A stretch of DNA of 64,000 nucleotides from Cytophagaceae bacterium (GTDB lineage: Bacteria; Bacteroidota; Bacteroidia; Cytophagales; Flexibacteraceae). The stretch's first letter is position 1. Each line of letters opens with the position of its first letter. The notes under the pieces are model-generated. The model saw only the letters and a program-made list of their open reading frames with translations. It was not told the DNA's origin and searched no databases. The translations under genes and the position numbers were made by a program. Below are positions 40,018-49,718 of the stretch, piece after piece. Location of the stretch: positions 1 through 64,000 of the forward strand of contig JAIXYP010000002.1 of the NCBI GenBank assembly GCA_027490155.1, read 5' to 3'.

Positions 40018-42303
40018 ATGCTCAGGACCCTGACACATATCACCCGCTTGACCAAACCAGTTTTGATGCTGGTTGCCCTGCTACATGGCACAATCCTAGT
40101 GGCACAGCAGGTATCTTGTGGTGTAATAGAAAAACAGACCAAGGCTAGCGAAGTCTATGTAACAATAGATCGGAACGGGGTCTTAGGCAATGGCTTTAGC
40201 GGCACTTGGGTTCCAGGAGTTTGTAGCGACGGTCGGTATGCCTCGATGCAATTCCCACGCAGTAGCGGTGTCGAGCACATCCAGTATGGTGGTATCTGGA
40301 TGGGTGGACGCAGCAAACAGCGTAATGCAATTGGTGTAAGTACAGGAGCCTATAACGTTAGCCGAGCTTACAGTGTAGGCTCGCGCGACTTTGAGTTCTT
40401 CGCCCCCATGGGCAAGACGATGACCGAAATCAGCAATGACAAAAGTGCAGGTAATCTCTTCAGGCCTCAAGCCCTTTCTACCCAAGACTTCTATACCAAC
40501 TTTGCAGATACAGCTGCCGTTTTTGTACCTGGTACCCAGATCAGGATTGACAATACAGACCGCGCACCTCTGGGCCTAGCAGTAGATATGGCTTCCTATA
40601 ACTGGAGCCTTTCTGCCACCCGGAATTTTGTGATCCTCGAGTATAAAGTGCGGAATGTTGGCCGTGACACCATTAGCAATTTTGCTGCTGGTTTCTGGTT
40701 CGAGGGTGTTGTCCGGAACATCAATGTTGTCCAACCTACAGCTGGAACCAACTTCTATAACAAGGGTGGCAATGGCTACATCGACTCCCTTGACATTGCA
40801 TACGAGTTCGACGCCAACCCAGACCCACGCAACGAGGAACGAGCCAATAGCTATGTCGGTGTCAAGTATCTTGGCGGGTATTATAAAGACACCGTACGTG
40901 ATGCCAACGGCTTTGTCCTACGTGATGGAAATGGCAACCTATTGCGGGATGCTCAAGGAAAAATCCTGCGTGAACAGGTCTATGGACATAAACGCAATCC
41001 CTACTTCATCAATAGTCAGAACCCAGTAATAAAAAGCAGATTCACTAACAATTGGTACACTTGGTTCTTCAGCAACCCGAACCGCCAGTGGTACACTCGT
41101 CCAGCCAACGATAACATCCGCTATCAGTTCATGACCCGAGGCTTTAACCGTTTCGGAGCTGGTTCTGCCACTGATAGTTTAACTCCTACCCAAGTCCAGA
41201 ACGACACTCGAGGAGCTGGCAACCGCAGTTCACTTGTCTCTGCGGGTCCGTTTGGTACTGTTTTCCCAGGGGATACCGTTACTTTTTCATTTGCAGTGGT
41301 CTGTGCCAAAAAGCAAGAAGATGGTCAAGGCCTTTGGCTAGACACACCAGAACAGCGCAAGTTGCTCACGACGGCAGCAACACGGGTCCAGACCATTTTT
41401 CAGGGCAACGACCTCAACTATGATGGAAAACCAGATGCTGGTGCCGAGACAGGTGGCGGTCGCTTTTTGCTACCAAGTCCACCCGATGCCCCTAAGGATA
41501 CCATTATCGCTCGTGATAACTCCATTGACATCTACTGGACAGCCAATGCCGAGCGCAGTCAAGACCGCCTAACCCGAGAGCGTGACTTTGAGGGATACCG
41601 TATTTATGGCTCTAAGTTTGCCTATGATGTTACCCCACAAAATACAGAGTCAGTGTTGGACACCATGGCTCAGTGGGACATCAAAGGCAATAACATCTTT
41701 GCCGACAATGGCTTTGCGAGCATCAAGATGCCACAGCCCTGGATTGTAGGTCAGGACACGTTTGTGTACAAGTATAGCATCCGTAACGTGCCCAATGGCT
41801 GGCAACAGCAGATCGGCATTACCGCCTTCGACCGTGGTGACCCTGCCTCAAGCCTAGAAAGCGAGGAGTCTAGCCTTCAGACCACCTTACGCTCGGTTTT
41901 TCCAGGGAAAGAAGCCAATGCCAATTTAGCTGACAACAAACCATTTGTATATCCTAACCCCTATTACCTGACTGCTAACTGGGAAGGACCTGCAACAACA
42001 GGTGCAAGTACCAACCGTAAACTCCTGTTTGCTAACCTCCCAGCCCGTGCCAAAATCAGGATTCTGAACGCTAGTGGCGACCTGATTGACGAGCTAGACC
42101 ATGACCAGAGCTACAATGGGGCTGATATTAACTGGTTCAGGACCAAAACAGAAACCGACAAAACCACGATGTCTGGCGGCGAACATGCCTGGGACATCTT
42201 AAGTAAATACACCCAAATTGTTGCCGGAGGCCTTTATCTATTCACTGTCGAGGACAAGGATAGCGGCAAAACCTTCGCTGGCAAATTTGCGGTTGTCAAA
42301 TAA
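40018..42303 (+). CDS. Large secreted protein with T9SS-type C-terminal domain, function unknown
   Basis: 761 residues from the ATG at 40018 (signal peptide with VLMLVALLHGTILVAQ); an ATG at 39982 would overlap the preceding gene by seven bases. A long beta-rich N-terminal part, a tandem D-x-x-G-x-x-L-R repeat at residues 295-318, an FN3-like segment (PPDAPKDTIIARDNSIDIYW), and a C-terminal domain that begins FVYPNPY and ends GLYLFTVED...KFAVVK, typical for T9SS cargo or gliding-type sorting. No catalytic motif was recognised. Probably surface-exposed or released, encoded with the EEP protein and TonB receptor. Confidence 0.78.
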   Translation: MLRTLTHITRLTKPVLMLVALLHGTILVAQQVSCGVIEKQTKASEVYVTIDRNGVLGNGFSGTWVPGVCSDGRYASMQFPRSSGVEHIQYGGIWMGGRSKQRNAIGVSTGAYNVSRAYSVGSRDFEFFAPMGKTMTEISNDKSAGNLFRPQALSTQDFYTNFADTAAVFVPGTQIRIDNTDRAPLGLAVDMASYNWSLSATRNFVILEYKVRNVGRDTISNFAAGFWFEGVVRNINVVQPTAGTNFYNKGGNGYIDSLDIAYEFDANPDPRNEERANSYVGVKYLGGYYKDTVRDANGFVLRDGNGNLLRDAQGKILREQVYGHKRNPYFINSQNPVIKSRFTNNWYTWFFSNPNRQWYTRPANDNIRYQFMTRGFNRFGAGSATDSLTPTQVQNDTRGAGNRSSLVSAGPFGTVFPGDTVTFSFAVVCAKKQEDGQGLWLDTPEQRKLLTTAATRVQTIFQGNDLNYDGKPDAGAETGGGRFLLPSPPDAPKDTIIARDNSIDIYWTANAERSQDRLTRERDFEGYRIYGSKFAYDVTPQNTESVLDTMAQWDIKGNNIFADNGFASIKMPQPWIVGQDTFVYKYSIRNVPNGWQQQIGITAFDRGDPASSLESEESSLQTTLRSVFPGKEANANLADNKPFVYPNPYYLTANWEGPATTGASTNRKLLFANLPARAKIRILNASGDLIDELDHDQSYNGADINWFRTKTETDKTTMSGGEHAWDILSKYTQIVAGGLYLFTVEDKDSGKTFAGKFAVVK

Positions 42304-42435
42304 CGATCTTACCATTACCCCAAACTCACTTCATCATCACATGGTGATTTAGGTTCCGAATTAGTGCCCTATTACCCACAAGTATACTCTGATTAACTCC
42401 TACCAAACAGTAGAAACCAGTTTTCCCCTTTGAAT

Positions 42436-44646
42436 ATGAAAAGGATTTTACTCCTAGCGATTTGCGCCCTTGGCCACTGGGCAACCCAGGCCAATGCCCA
42501 GATCATCAATACCACCATCAGTGGTATCCAGACCGTTTCTCCACAGGACCTTGCTGCATGTATCGACACGCCTAGGTTTGTGACTAAAAAGGTCAAAGTA
42601 CGTGGTGTGGTCATCAACCGTGGTGGTATAGCCCAAACACAGTCAGTCGGCAACCGTCAGGTCTGGATCCGTACTGCATCTGCTTATGGCGGTCCTTTCA
42701 CAGCCATCGGTATGCGTGCTACTGCCAACCAACAAAATGTTGGCGTTGATATGCTGAACCTAGAAGAAGGTGATAGTATCACTGTCGTCGGTAATGTTGG
42801 CGAGTTCATGGGTTCGCAAGATGCAGAGACACAAATAAACGTCTCGCCTACCGATACTATCACGCTCGAAGGAAGCGTTGCCAAACCACAACCAGTCTTG
42901 GTTAACCTTGGTGACTTGCAAGGCACTACTCGTATCAATAACCTGCCAACTGGCGAGCAGTACGAAGGTGAGTTCATCTTGCTACGTAATGTAACCGTAA
43001 CTGAGGTTGGTCCATTCACCTCTGGTGGCGAAAACCGCGTTAGCTTCTGGGTCCGCGACCAAGCAGGCAACCAAATGAACGTTACTGATCGTTTTGCTGC
43101 TCAGCGCCCGCGCCTTGGCTTCATTGCTCCATCAGTTGGTGATGTCTTTGATAGCCTAATGGGAATTGTAATCCATAGCCGCAATGGTTGCCCAGGCTCA
43201 TTGCCAAATAACAGAGGATACCAGATCGCCCCTTTTGACAGCAGCCATTATGTCTTTGGCCCTTCTGCACCAGGCATTTTTGCCGTGACTCGTAATCCAG
43301 TTTGCCCTCGTGGTACAGATGCTGTTACTGTCTCGGCGACGATTACCAATGGCTACGGAGCCGGTGGTGTTCGCCCATCAGTATCTGCTGTTACTTTGCA
43401 CTATGCAACAGGTACTGGTACAGGTGGCTATCAAACCCTAACCATGACAGTTGGCGCTGGCGGTGGAAACACCTACTCAGCTATAATCCCAGCACAAGCT
43501 AATGGTACCTTCGTCCGCTACTATATCACTGCTACTAACAGCATCAACCTGACAAACACATTGCCAAACGTAACAGGCACTGCCAATCCATACTTCTACT
43601 CAGTTAATGACAATGGTTGTACGATTCGTGACATCCAGTACACTCCTTTTGTCACAGGTGCTGGGTCAAATGCCAATGGCGAGTCTGGCTACAAGGGCCT
43701 GATCGTTGAAGTAGAAGGTGTAGTCGTATCTGATACCGCTGACAACCGTGCTTGGAACGCTGCAGCAGCTTCAAGCCCATCCAGCAGTATCACGATTCAA
43801 GAAGAAGGCGCTTTGGCTTGGGGCGGAATCAATGTTGCGAACTCGAACAACGTTGTGAGTACCCTCCGTCGTGGTACCAAAGTCCGCGTACGTGGCACCG
43901 TTGGTGAGTTCAACCAGATCACCCAGATTCAGGGCACCGTCACCGTCACCAACAACAACCTTGGCACTGGTACAATCACCCCATTAGTGGTTTCTCCATC
44001 GGCTCTGGCACGTTACAATGGCCTGACCAACGAGCAATATGAGAGTATGCTTGTCCGTGTCGAAAAACAAGGCACAACACAGATCGCCGTCATTGATACC
44101 AACTACCTGATCACCCCAGTAGCAGGCCGTAACTTTGGCGAGTGGCGTGTAGGTTATGACCAAACAAGCCCACAAGACGGAGCCATCATCCTGACTGGTA
44201 CGGCAACCTCTACCAGCCGTAATGTTGGTTACATCAACAGCACACGTTTCGCTTCTAACTTGTTTGTTGCACCAATCATCATCAGCTACGACTCACGTTG
44301 GGATTATGCCCAAGGCATCGTATCACAAACCTTTGGTGACTTGAAACTTTTACCACGTGACAATGGTGACTTCGGCAACTACACAGTAGGCCTTGCCAGC
44401 AATGTTGCTAGTGCTACCTTCAGTGTTTATCCTAACCCAACCACAGGTACTGTCAACATCCTGAGCAGCACAGAGGTCAACGGTGGCACCGCCATCCTGA
44501 CTGATCTTGCTGGTCGTGTCGTTGCCAACCAAACAGTCGCTGGCAATAGCCTGAGCCTTACTGGTATCAATGCTGGCCTTTACCTAGTCCGTATCACCGA
44601 TGCCAATGGCCGCAACCTTGGCACACACAAACTTGCTGTTCGCTAA
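42436..44646 (+). CDS. Secreted OB-fold-like protein with T9SS type A sorting domain
   Basis: 736 residues from ATG (MKRILLLAICALGHWATQANA signal). Two segments look like the OB-fold seen in extracellular nucleases (YhcR/ExeM type): VKVRGVVINRGG...GDSITVVGNVGEF near 40-130, and SITIQEEGALAWGG...KVRVRGTVGEF near 455-500. An Ig-like/FN3 region lies between. The end is a classic type A sorting domain: FSVYPNPTTG, ILTDLAGRVV, GLYLVRI. Nucleic-acid binding is inferred from fold resemblance only. It could partner the EEP protein two genes upstream. Confidence 0.8.
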   Translation: MKRILLLAICALGHWATQANAQIINTTISGIQTVSPQDLAACIDTPRFVTKKVKVRGVVINRGGIAQTQSVGNRQVWIRTASAYGGPFTAIGMRATANQQNVGVDMLNLEEGDSITVVGNVGEFMGSQDAETQINVSPTDTITLEGSVAKPQPVLVNLGDLQGTTRINNLPTGEQYEGEFILLRNVTVTEVGPFTSGGENRVSFWVRDQAGNQMNVTDRFAAQRPRLGFIAPSVGDVFDSLMGIVIHSRNGCPGSLPNNRGYQIAPFDSSHYVFGPSAPGIFAVTRNPVCPRGTDAVTVSATITNGYGAGGVRPSVSAVTLHYATGTGTGGYQTLTMTVGAGGGNTYSAIIPAQANGTFVRYYITATNSINLTNTLPNVTGTANPYFYSVNDNGCTIRDIQYTPFVTGAGSNANGESGYKGLIVEVEGVVVSDTADNRAWNAAAASSPSSSITIQEEGALAWGGINVANSNNVVSTLRRGTKVRVRGTVGEFNQITQIQGTVTVTNNNLGTGTITPLVVSPSALARYNGLTNEQYESMLVRVEKQGTTQIAVIDTNYLITPVAGRNFGEWRVGYDQTSPQDGAIILTGTATSTSRNVGYINSTRFASNLFVAPIIISYDSRWDYAQGIVSQTFGDLKLLPRDNGDFGNYTVGLASNVASATFSVYPNPTTGTVNILSSTEVNGGTAILTDLAGRVVANQTVAGNSLSLTGINAGLYLVRITDANGRNLGTHKLAVR

Positions 44647-44845
44647 GCCTAGCAAACAGCTACTAGCCTAGCGCCTTTGCCACAGTTCGGGGCCTAAAAC
44701 CGACTGTCGAGATCAAAGGACTAGCCAATATAGCTGGGTGGGTTTTGCCGCCTGCCCAGCTACCACACCTGACAACCAATTGTCGCCATGCCAAGATCCT
44801 TGGCGCGTGAGACGACAGGCTGATCAGCCAAACCACAACCCCAAA

Positions 44846-46486
44846 ATGCCTGCACCCTACAGGAAAGTTATTGCTGCCCTCCTACCCTTTTTGTCAGCTC
44901 AGTGGCAGACTATTGGGCGATCAGTCCGTATGGGTACAATGGCGTTTGCAGCTCTGCTGACATTCACTTTTGCGCTCAACAGCTGCCGCAATGCTACCGA
45001 TGATGTACTTGATGCTGGCACAGTACCAACCACAAGGTTGATTTTCGAATCAATCGACCGGACAGACAGCCTCAGTACCAAGGTCCGTCTCCAATGGTCA
45101 GGATCCGTAAAGGATGGCTATATCACTGGTTACAAAATATACTGGGCCTACAACGCTGCACCAGACCCCAATGCCGCCTTGGCCACAGTGTCACAAATAA
45201 CCTCTGGTGTTGACAGTACATTTTTGTTTTCGCTTCGTGGTTCTGCTGGTGGCACAGTGCACTTTTATGTGCAAGCACTGGACAATAGGGGTCGGGCAGG
45301 CGTACCTGCTTATCTGCAGATTAAGGTCAAAAACTTCTCACCAAAGGCCCAGATACCATCCTCTAGTCTGCCTGTTGCCAACGATGTCTTCAGCGTCCTA
45401 ACCTTTGCCGTCGCCACCAATGACCCAGACGGAGCTGAAACCATTGACAGCCTTTTTGTTAGGGTCAATAATGGGGGTTGGTTCCCGATCAATCCGAGAG
45501 CCTCATTAGTTAGCTTGGTTGCCAATGATCCCTCAACCACAAATTCAACCAACACAGCCGCTAAAGTCTACAGCACCGTCGAGACAACAAGCATTATTAG
45601 CCGGCTAGAGTCTGGTTTGGCTTCTGGCCTTAGGGTTGGTGATAGTAACAGGGTTTATGTGCGCTGCAAGGACATTGCAGGTGCATTCAGCAACATTGAC
45701 TCCAGTAGTAGGCGCATCTTTGTCCGTCGCAAGACGAGCGATCTATTGGTAATCGACTCCTGGAACGGAGCTGCTCCTAATGCAGATGCCATCAATGCTG
45801 CCTTGTTAGGAGCGGTCTATCCTAATGGATATGACAGGATCGATCTATATCAAAACAACAATGCCTATCAACCCATCCAGCCTAGGCTCTGGAAGGTCAA
45901 TTTTGGTCTGATTTTACAGCAGTATGCCAAAGTATTCTGGTACTCGGATGTGTCTAACCACATCATTAACAACGTGGCGGACCCCAATAGTGCCCTGATC
46001 CAGACAGCCGCCCCAGCCCTCAAAGACTATCTTGACAACAACGGCAGGCTATTGGTCAGCTGCCGTAACTACATCATCCCGGACGGCACGCCAAACACCA
46101 AGTCCTACCCTAACGGCTCCCAGATCACCCGCATCCTGTCCATCGACACGATCTTCAACAATGATCTCAATGTCCGGATGCAGTCAAACGTATCCTTGTC
46201 ACCAGCTGCTGGCTCTGGCTACCCGACGCTCAAACTATATAATGGTTTGGTGACTGGCTTTATGCCCTTTGCCAACCTAAGCGATGCCTCTGTGCTTTAT
46301 ACCGGGCCAATGACCCGTAGTGGAAGCCCTTATGCCAATAACTTGGTAGCCATCAGGCGACAGAATGCCTTTACCGGCAAAACTAATTTGGTCTTCTTCG
46401 GTATTGATTTTCATCTCTTTTCGGGTGATGCTGCCGCACAACAAGCTGTGCTTGACCGTGTCCTCAATCAAGAATTTAACTGGTAA
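44846..46486 (+). CDS. Putative lipoprotein with FN3 domain
   Basis: 546 residues from the ATG at 44846; a start at 44930 would give a more compact lipoprotein signal ending ALNSC, an imperfect lipobox. Mature part: an FN3 domain (VRLQWSGSVKDGYITGYKIYW, GTVHFYVQALDNRGRAG), then a second Ig-like domain and a C-terminal region with a Rossmann-like look (LLVIDSWNGA, AKVFWYSDVSNH, LDNNGRLLVSCRN, NLVFFGIDFH), resembling proteins that present a glutamine amidotransferase-like fold. No catalytic triad was confirmed. It ends three bases before the TonB receptor, so likely its outer-membrane partner. Confidence 0.72.
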   Translation: MPAPYRKVIAALLPFLSAQWQTIGRSVRMGTMAFAALLTFTFALNSCRNATDDVLDAGTVPTTRLIFESIDRTDSLSTKVRLQWSGSVKDGYITGYKIYWAYNAAPDPNAALATVSQITSGVDSTFLFSLRGSAGGTVHFYVQALDNRGRAGVPAYLQIKVKNFSPKAQIPSSSLPVANDVFSVLTFAVATNDPDGAETIDSLFVRVNNGGWFPINPRASLVSLVANDPSTTNSTNTAAKVYSTVETTSIISRLESGLASGLRVGDSNRVYVRCKDIAGAFSNIDSSSRRIFVRRKTSDLLVIDSWNGAAPNADAINAALLGAVYPNGYDRIDLYQNNNAYQPIQPRLWKVNFGLILQQYAKVFWYSDVSNHIINNVADPNSALIQTAAPALKDYLDNNGRLLVSCRNYIIPDGTPNTKSYPNGSQITRILSIDTIFNNDLNVRMQSNVSLSPAAGSGYPTLKLYNGLVTGFMPFANLSDASVLYTGPMTRSGSPYANNLVAIRRQNAFTGKTNLVFFGIDFHLFSGDAAAQQAVLDRVLNQEFNW

Positions 46487-46489
46487 CCC

Positions 46490-49429
46490 ATGATGATAAA
46501 GTCCTACACCTATCGTTACCAGCTCCAGACCTTTATTCAGTTGCGGGCAATACGATTCCTTTTTATCGGGATGATGGCATTGCTTACTATGACCCTGCAA
46601 CCAGTTTGGGCCCAGCAACCTCTCACTGCTGATGACGCCAACCTAGGTGTCCTCAAAGGCAAAGTGCAGGACAGCAAAACCAAAGAAGAGCTAGTCGGTG
46701 CCACAATCTTCATCGTCGGTACCTATAAGGGTACCTCTACCAACCTAGAGGGTGAGTATGCCCTTAAGAATATAAAGGCAGGAGACTATACCATCAAGTT
46801 TAGCATGGTCGGCTATGCCGAACGAGTCTATAATGGTATTCGGATTGGCAAGGGCGAAATCAAGGTCCTGAACGTGCAACTCACCGACGCTCTCCAGACC
46901 AGCACAACAATTGAGGTCATTGGCGAAAAAGCTGTGGTTGACCTTGAGAGTGGTAAATCTGAAGTGACTATTGGTGCCAAAGACATCAAAGAAATGAACG
47001 TCCGGAACGTACAGGACGTCGTAGCGTTACAAGCTGGCGTAAGCCAAAGCCCAGATGGATTACAGATCAGGGGAGGCCGTGTATACGAAACCCAATTTAT
47101 GGTCGATGGTATTAACGCAACTGACCCTTTGGCGGGTACAGGCTTTGGTACCGAAGTTAGCTCTGGGTCCGTTCAGGACGTAACTGTCGTAACTGGTGGC
47201 AGTGATGCCGAGTTCAACGGCACAAGCGGTATCATCATGGCCAAAATCAAAGAAGGTGGTGACAAAACCCAATTCTACGGATCATGGCAGCGGGATAACT
47301 TCGGGGTCAACAAAATGTCTGGAACGTCATGGGATACCGATAATGCTGAGCTCGCGATCAGCGGTACCGTCCCCGGAACAGGTAAAAAGCTGCGCTATTT
47401 CGTAGGTGGCAGCATGAACCTGACCAATACCTACTTCCGGTACACAGCCAACAAACTGAACAGCAGCATTACCGATAATACCAACCTACCAGGAGGTGGT
47501 CAGCTTAACTGGGCCCCTCGGCAGGATAATAAATGGACCAATACAATCAAACTGAGCTATGACATCACAAGTAAACTCAAACTCAGTGTAACAAACCAAC
47601 ATAGCCTACTGATCAACCAAAACACCCGTTCGTTGCAGATCATTGGTTTCAACGAGATCATGGTACCAGGCCTTCAATGGGCATTTGCCAACCAGCTAGA
47701 CAACGCAACGACTTATACTGCCCGGACCAACCTGACTGCACTTAACCTCAAGTACTTGATCAGCAAAAACTGGGTACTGGACCTAACGGCTGGTCGGTTC
47801 ATGACCAATATGCGTGCAGATGCCAATGGGCGCCCATGGAGGGATCAAAGTGCTGATAGACTCTATAATGCATCTAGTATCGTAGGGGACCCTGTTGGTG
47901 GATATAATCCGACACCTAACAACCCTGACTCATTGGTTTTTGCTTTGCCAGCAGATGGCCTTAATAACAACAATGGTATCACCTCACTTTGGCATGACCA
48001 TTACGTTGAGGAGCTTACTGCCAAATGGAAGTTTAGCTACTTCACTGATAACCGTCGGCACTACATCAGCTTTGGGCAAGAACATAAAGAGCAAGACATG
48101 CAATGGATTGACATCAGCCAGCCTTGGGTTGGAGCGCCTATCCGCTTGCCGAACGGAGTCTTCACTCAGTCCCAACGCATTGGATCTAGCAATGATATCT
48201 GGTCAGTCAAACCATCGACAGGTAGTTTCTTTTTCCAGGACGAAATTCGGTATAAAGGCATCATTGCAACACTTGGTGGTCGCCTTGAGTACTGGGCACC
48301 GGGTAAATTTGCCGACAATGCCGTAGAAGACCCAGCCGCCCCCGTAATCGATGCTATCCGGAGTGATTACAAAGCCCAAACGACACCTTTCCTAGATGGA
48401 CGCCGCTACAAAGCCCGCTTGCTTCCTAAGCTCAGGGTCAGCTTCCCTGTCACCGAAAATAACGTATTGTACTTCAACTATGGCCATGCGATGCGTCTGC
48501 CGCACCCAAGGTTTGTATATGCAGGTCTAGATCCGAAATACCAAAATGCCTCTGATCTAGCCGATCTTGGCAACCCGAACCTCAACCCAGAGGTGGCCGT
48601 TAGTTATGAGTTCGGCATCAAGAGTCAAATTACCCGTGACCTTGGTGTGACCTTCACGGCCTTCTACAAAGACTACTTTGACTTCATCGTCAACCAAACG
48701 ATTACGGTACGTGGGCCAGATGGCCGCTTTACGGAGAAACTATTCAGCATCAACCAAGACTATGCCCGTGTACGTGGTGCTGAGGTAATGGTGAACTACC
48801 GCTTCAGCAAATGGCTTCGGGCAATGGGCAATGCCTCCTTCCAGATGGCAACTGGCAAGTCTAACTCAGCTGCCGAAAGTCGCCTCCAGATCATCCGTCG
48901 TGGTGGTGCTGACCTAAGCCGTGAGCAATACCTAGCTTGGGACCGCCCGTTTGACCTCAAAGGTACCTTGATCTTCACCCCAGATAGTAGCTTTGGCAAA
49001 TATCTGCAAGGCATCAGAGTCTTTGTCAGCACGACCGCCAAGTCTGGCTTGCGCTATACACCTGCCCAAGTCGTCGGATATGATACTCTGCTCAACAACC
49101 GGCCTTTATACGAGTCGGTCGAAAACAAACCGTTTGACAAAATCGGCAGCTGGTGGTTCTGGACCGATTTGCGTATCACACGTGATTTCCGTCTTGGTGC
49201 GGGCCGTATGATTAGCTTCAGCATCGAGTGTAGTAATGTGTTCAATACCCAGAACAGCCAAATCGTTAACCCTACCACAGGCACGGCCTACCAAACAGGT
49301 GACCCAGTGCTTCGGGATGTACGCGACCCTAACTACCCACGCCCTGACGATAGTGGCACACCGAATACCAATCCAGCAAGGTTCCTGCCTCCACGCCAGA
49401 TCCTATATGGTGTTTCGTTTACGTTCTAA
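46490..49429 (+). CDS. TonB-dependent receptor with carboxypeptidase-like N-terminal domain
   Basis: 979 residues. Signal peptide near 20-41, CarboxypepD_reg-like domain (GKVQDSKTKEELVGATIFIVGTYKG), plug (VRNVQDVVALQAGVSQSPDGLQIRGGR, VDGINATDP, EFNGTSGI) and a 22-strand type barrel ending QILYGVSFTF with the terminal Phe. It imports a ligand energised by TonB. It is not a SusC/SusD pair: no SusD follows. Its immediate partner is the preceding lipoprotein, and the locus suggests uptake of something the secreted EEP protein releases. Confidence 0.92.
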   Translation: MMIKSYTYRYQLQTFIQLRAIRFLFIGMMALLTMTLQPVWAQQPLTADDANLGVLKGKVQDSKTKEELVGATIFIVGTYKGTSTNLEGEYALKNIKAGDYTIKFSMVGYAERVYNGIRIGKGEIKVLNVQLTDALQTSTTIEVIGEKAVVDLESGKSEVTIGAKDIKEMNVRNVQDVVALQAGVSQSPDGLQIRGGRVYETQFMVDGINATDPLAGTGFGTEVSSGSVQDVTVVTGGSDAEFNGTSGIIMAKIKEGGDKTQFYGSWQRDNFGVNKMSGTSWDTDNAELAISGTVPGTGKKLRYFVGGSMNLTNTYFRYTANKLNSSITDNTNLPGGGQLNWAPRQDNKWTNTIKLSYDITSKLKLSVTNQHSLLINQNTRSLQIIGFNEIMVPGLQWAFANQLDNATTYTARTNLTALNLKYLISKNWVLDLTAGRFMTNMRADANGRPWRDQSADRLYNASSIVGDPVGGYNPTPNNPDSLVFALPADGLNNNNGITSLWHDHYVEELTAKWKFSYFTDNRRHYISFGQEHKEQDMQWIDISQPWVGAPIRLPNGVFTQSQRIGSSNDIWSVKPSTGSFFFQDEIRYKGIIATLGGRLEYWAPGKFADNAVEDPAAPVIDAIRSDYKAQTTPFLDGRRYKARLLPKLRVSFPVTENNVLYFNYGHAMRLPHPRFVYAGLDPKYQNASDLADLGNPNLNPEVAVSYEFGIKSQITRDLGVTFTAFYKDYFDFIVNQTITVRGPDGRFTEKLFSINQDYARVRGAEVMVNYRFSKWLRAMGNASFQMATGKSNSAAESRLQIIRRGGADLSREQYLAWDRPFDLKGTLIFTPDSSFGKYLQGIRVFVSTTAKSGLRYTPAQVVGYDTLLNNRPLYESVENKPFDKIGSWWFWTDLRITRDFRLGAGRMISFSIECSNVFNTQNSQIVNPTTGTAYQTGDPVLRDVRDPNYPRPDDSGTPNTNPARFLPPRQILYGVSFTF

Positions 49430-49469
49430 GGGGATGTATGTCCTACCGAGGGCACTTTAATCCATCAAA

Positions 49470-49505
49470 CAACAGCCAATCACTAATAATGATTGGCTGT
49501 TTTGT
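49470..49505 (+). terminator. Intrinsic terminator ending the T9SS/TonB locus
   Basis: Perfect 12-bp stem AACAGCCAATCA / TGATTGGCTGTT followed by TTGTTTT. Confidence 0.9.
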
Positions 49506-49651
49506 TTTGCAGGAGCGCCTTGGCCCTACCGTATCATAAGTGCGGCACCTTAGTGCAAAAGTGCACTAGCTAGCCACCAACCATATCCAGTGGATCCAAT
49601 ACGGATAAGGACTAGTTCTGACTATTGGGGATCAGTCCTGACCTACAAAAG

Positions 49652-49686
49652 CAAAAAAACACCCCAGCCGAAGCCGAGGTGTTTCT
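49652..49686 (-). terminator. Terminator after queA
   Basis: AAACACC (49657-49663) / GGTGTTT (49678-49684) stem with a GC-rich interior and an A run on the plus strand (T run on the minus strand). Confidence 0.7.
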
Positions 49687-49718
49687 CAATATATCTTTAC
49701 TTGAAACAAGCCTAGGCC

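Noticed and set aside
46490-49429. SusC-type receptor of a polysaccharide utilisation locus
   Set aside because: No SusD-like gene follows, and the neighbours are not glycosidases; it is a general TonB-dependent receptor.
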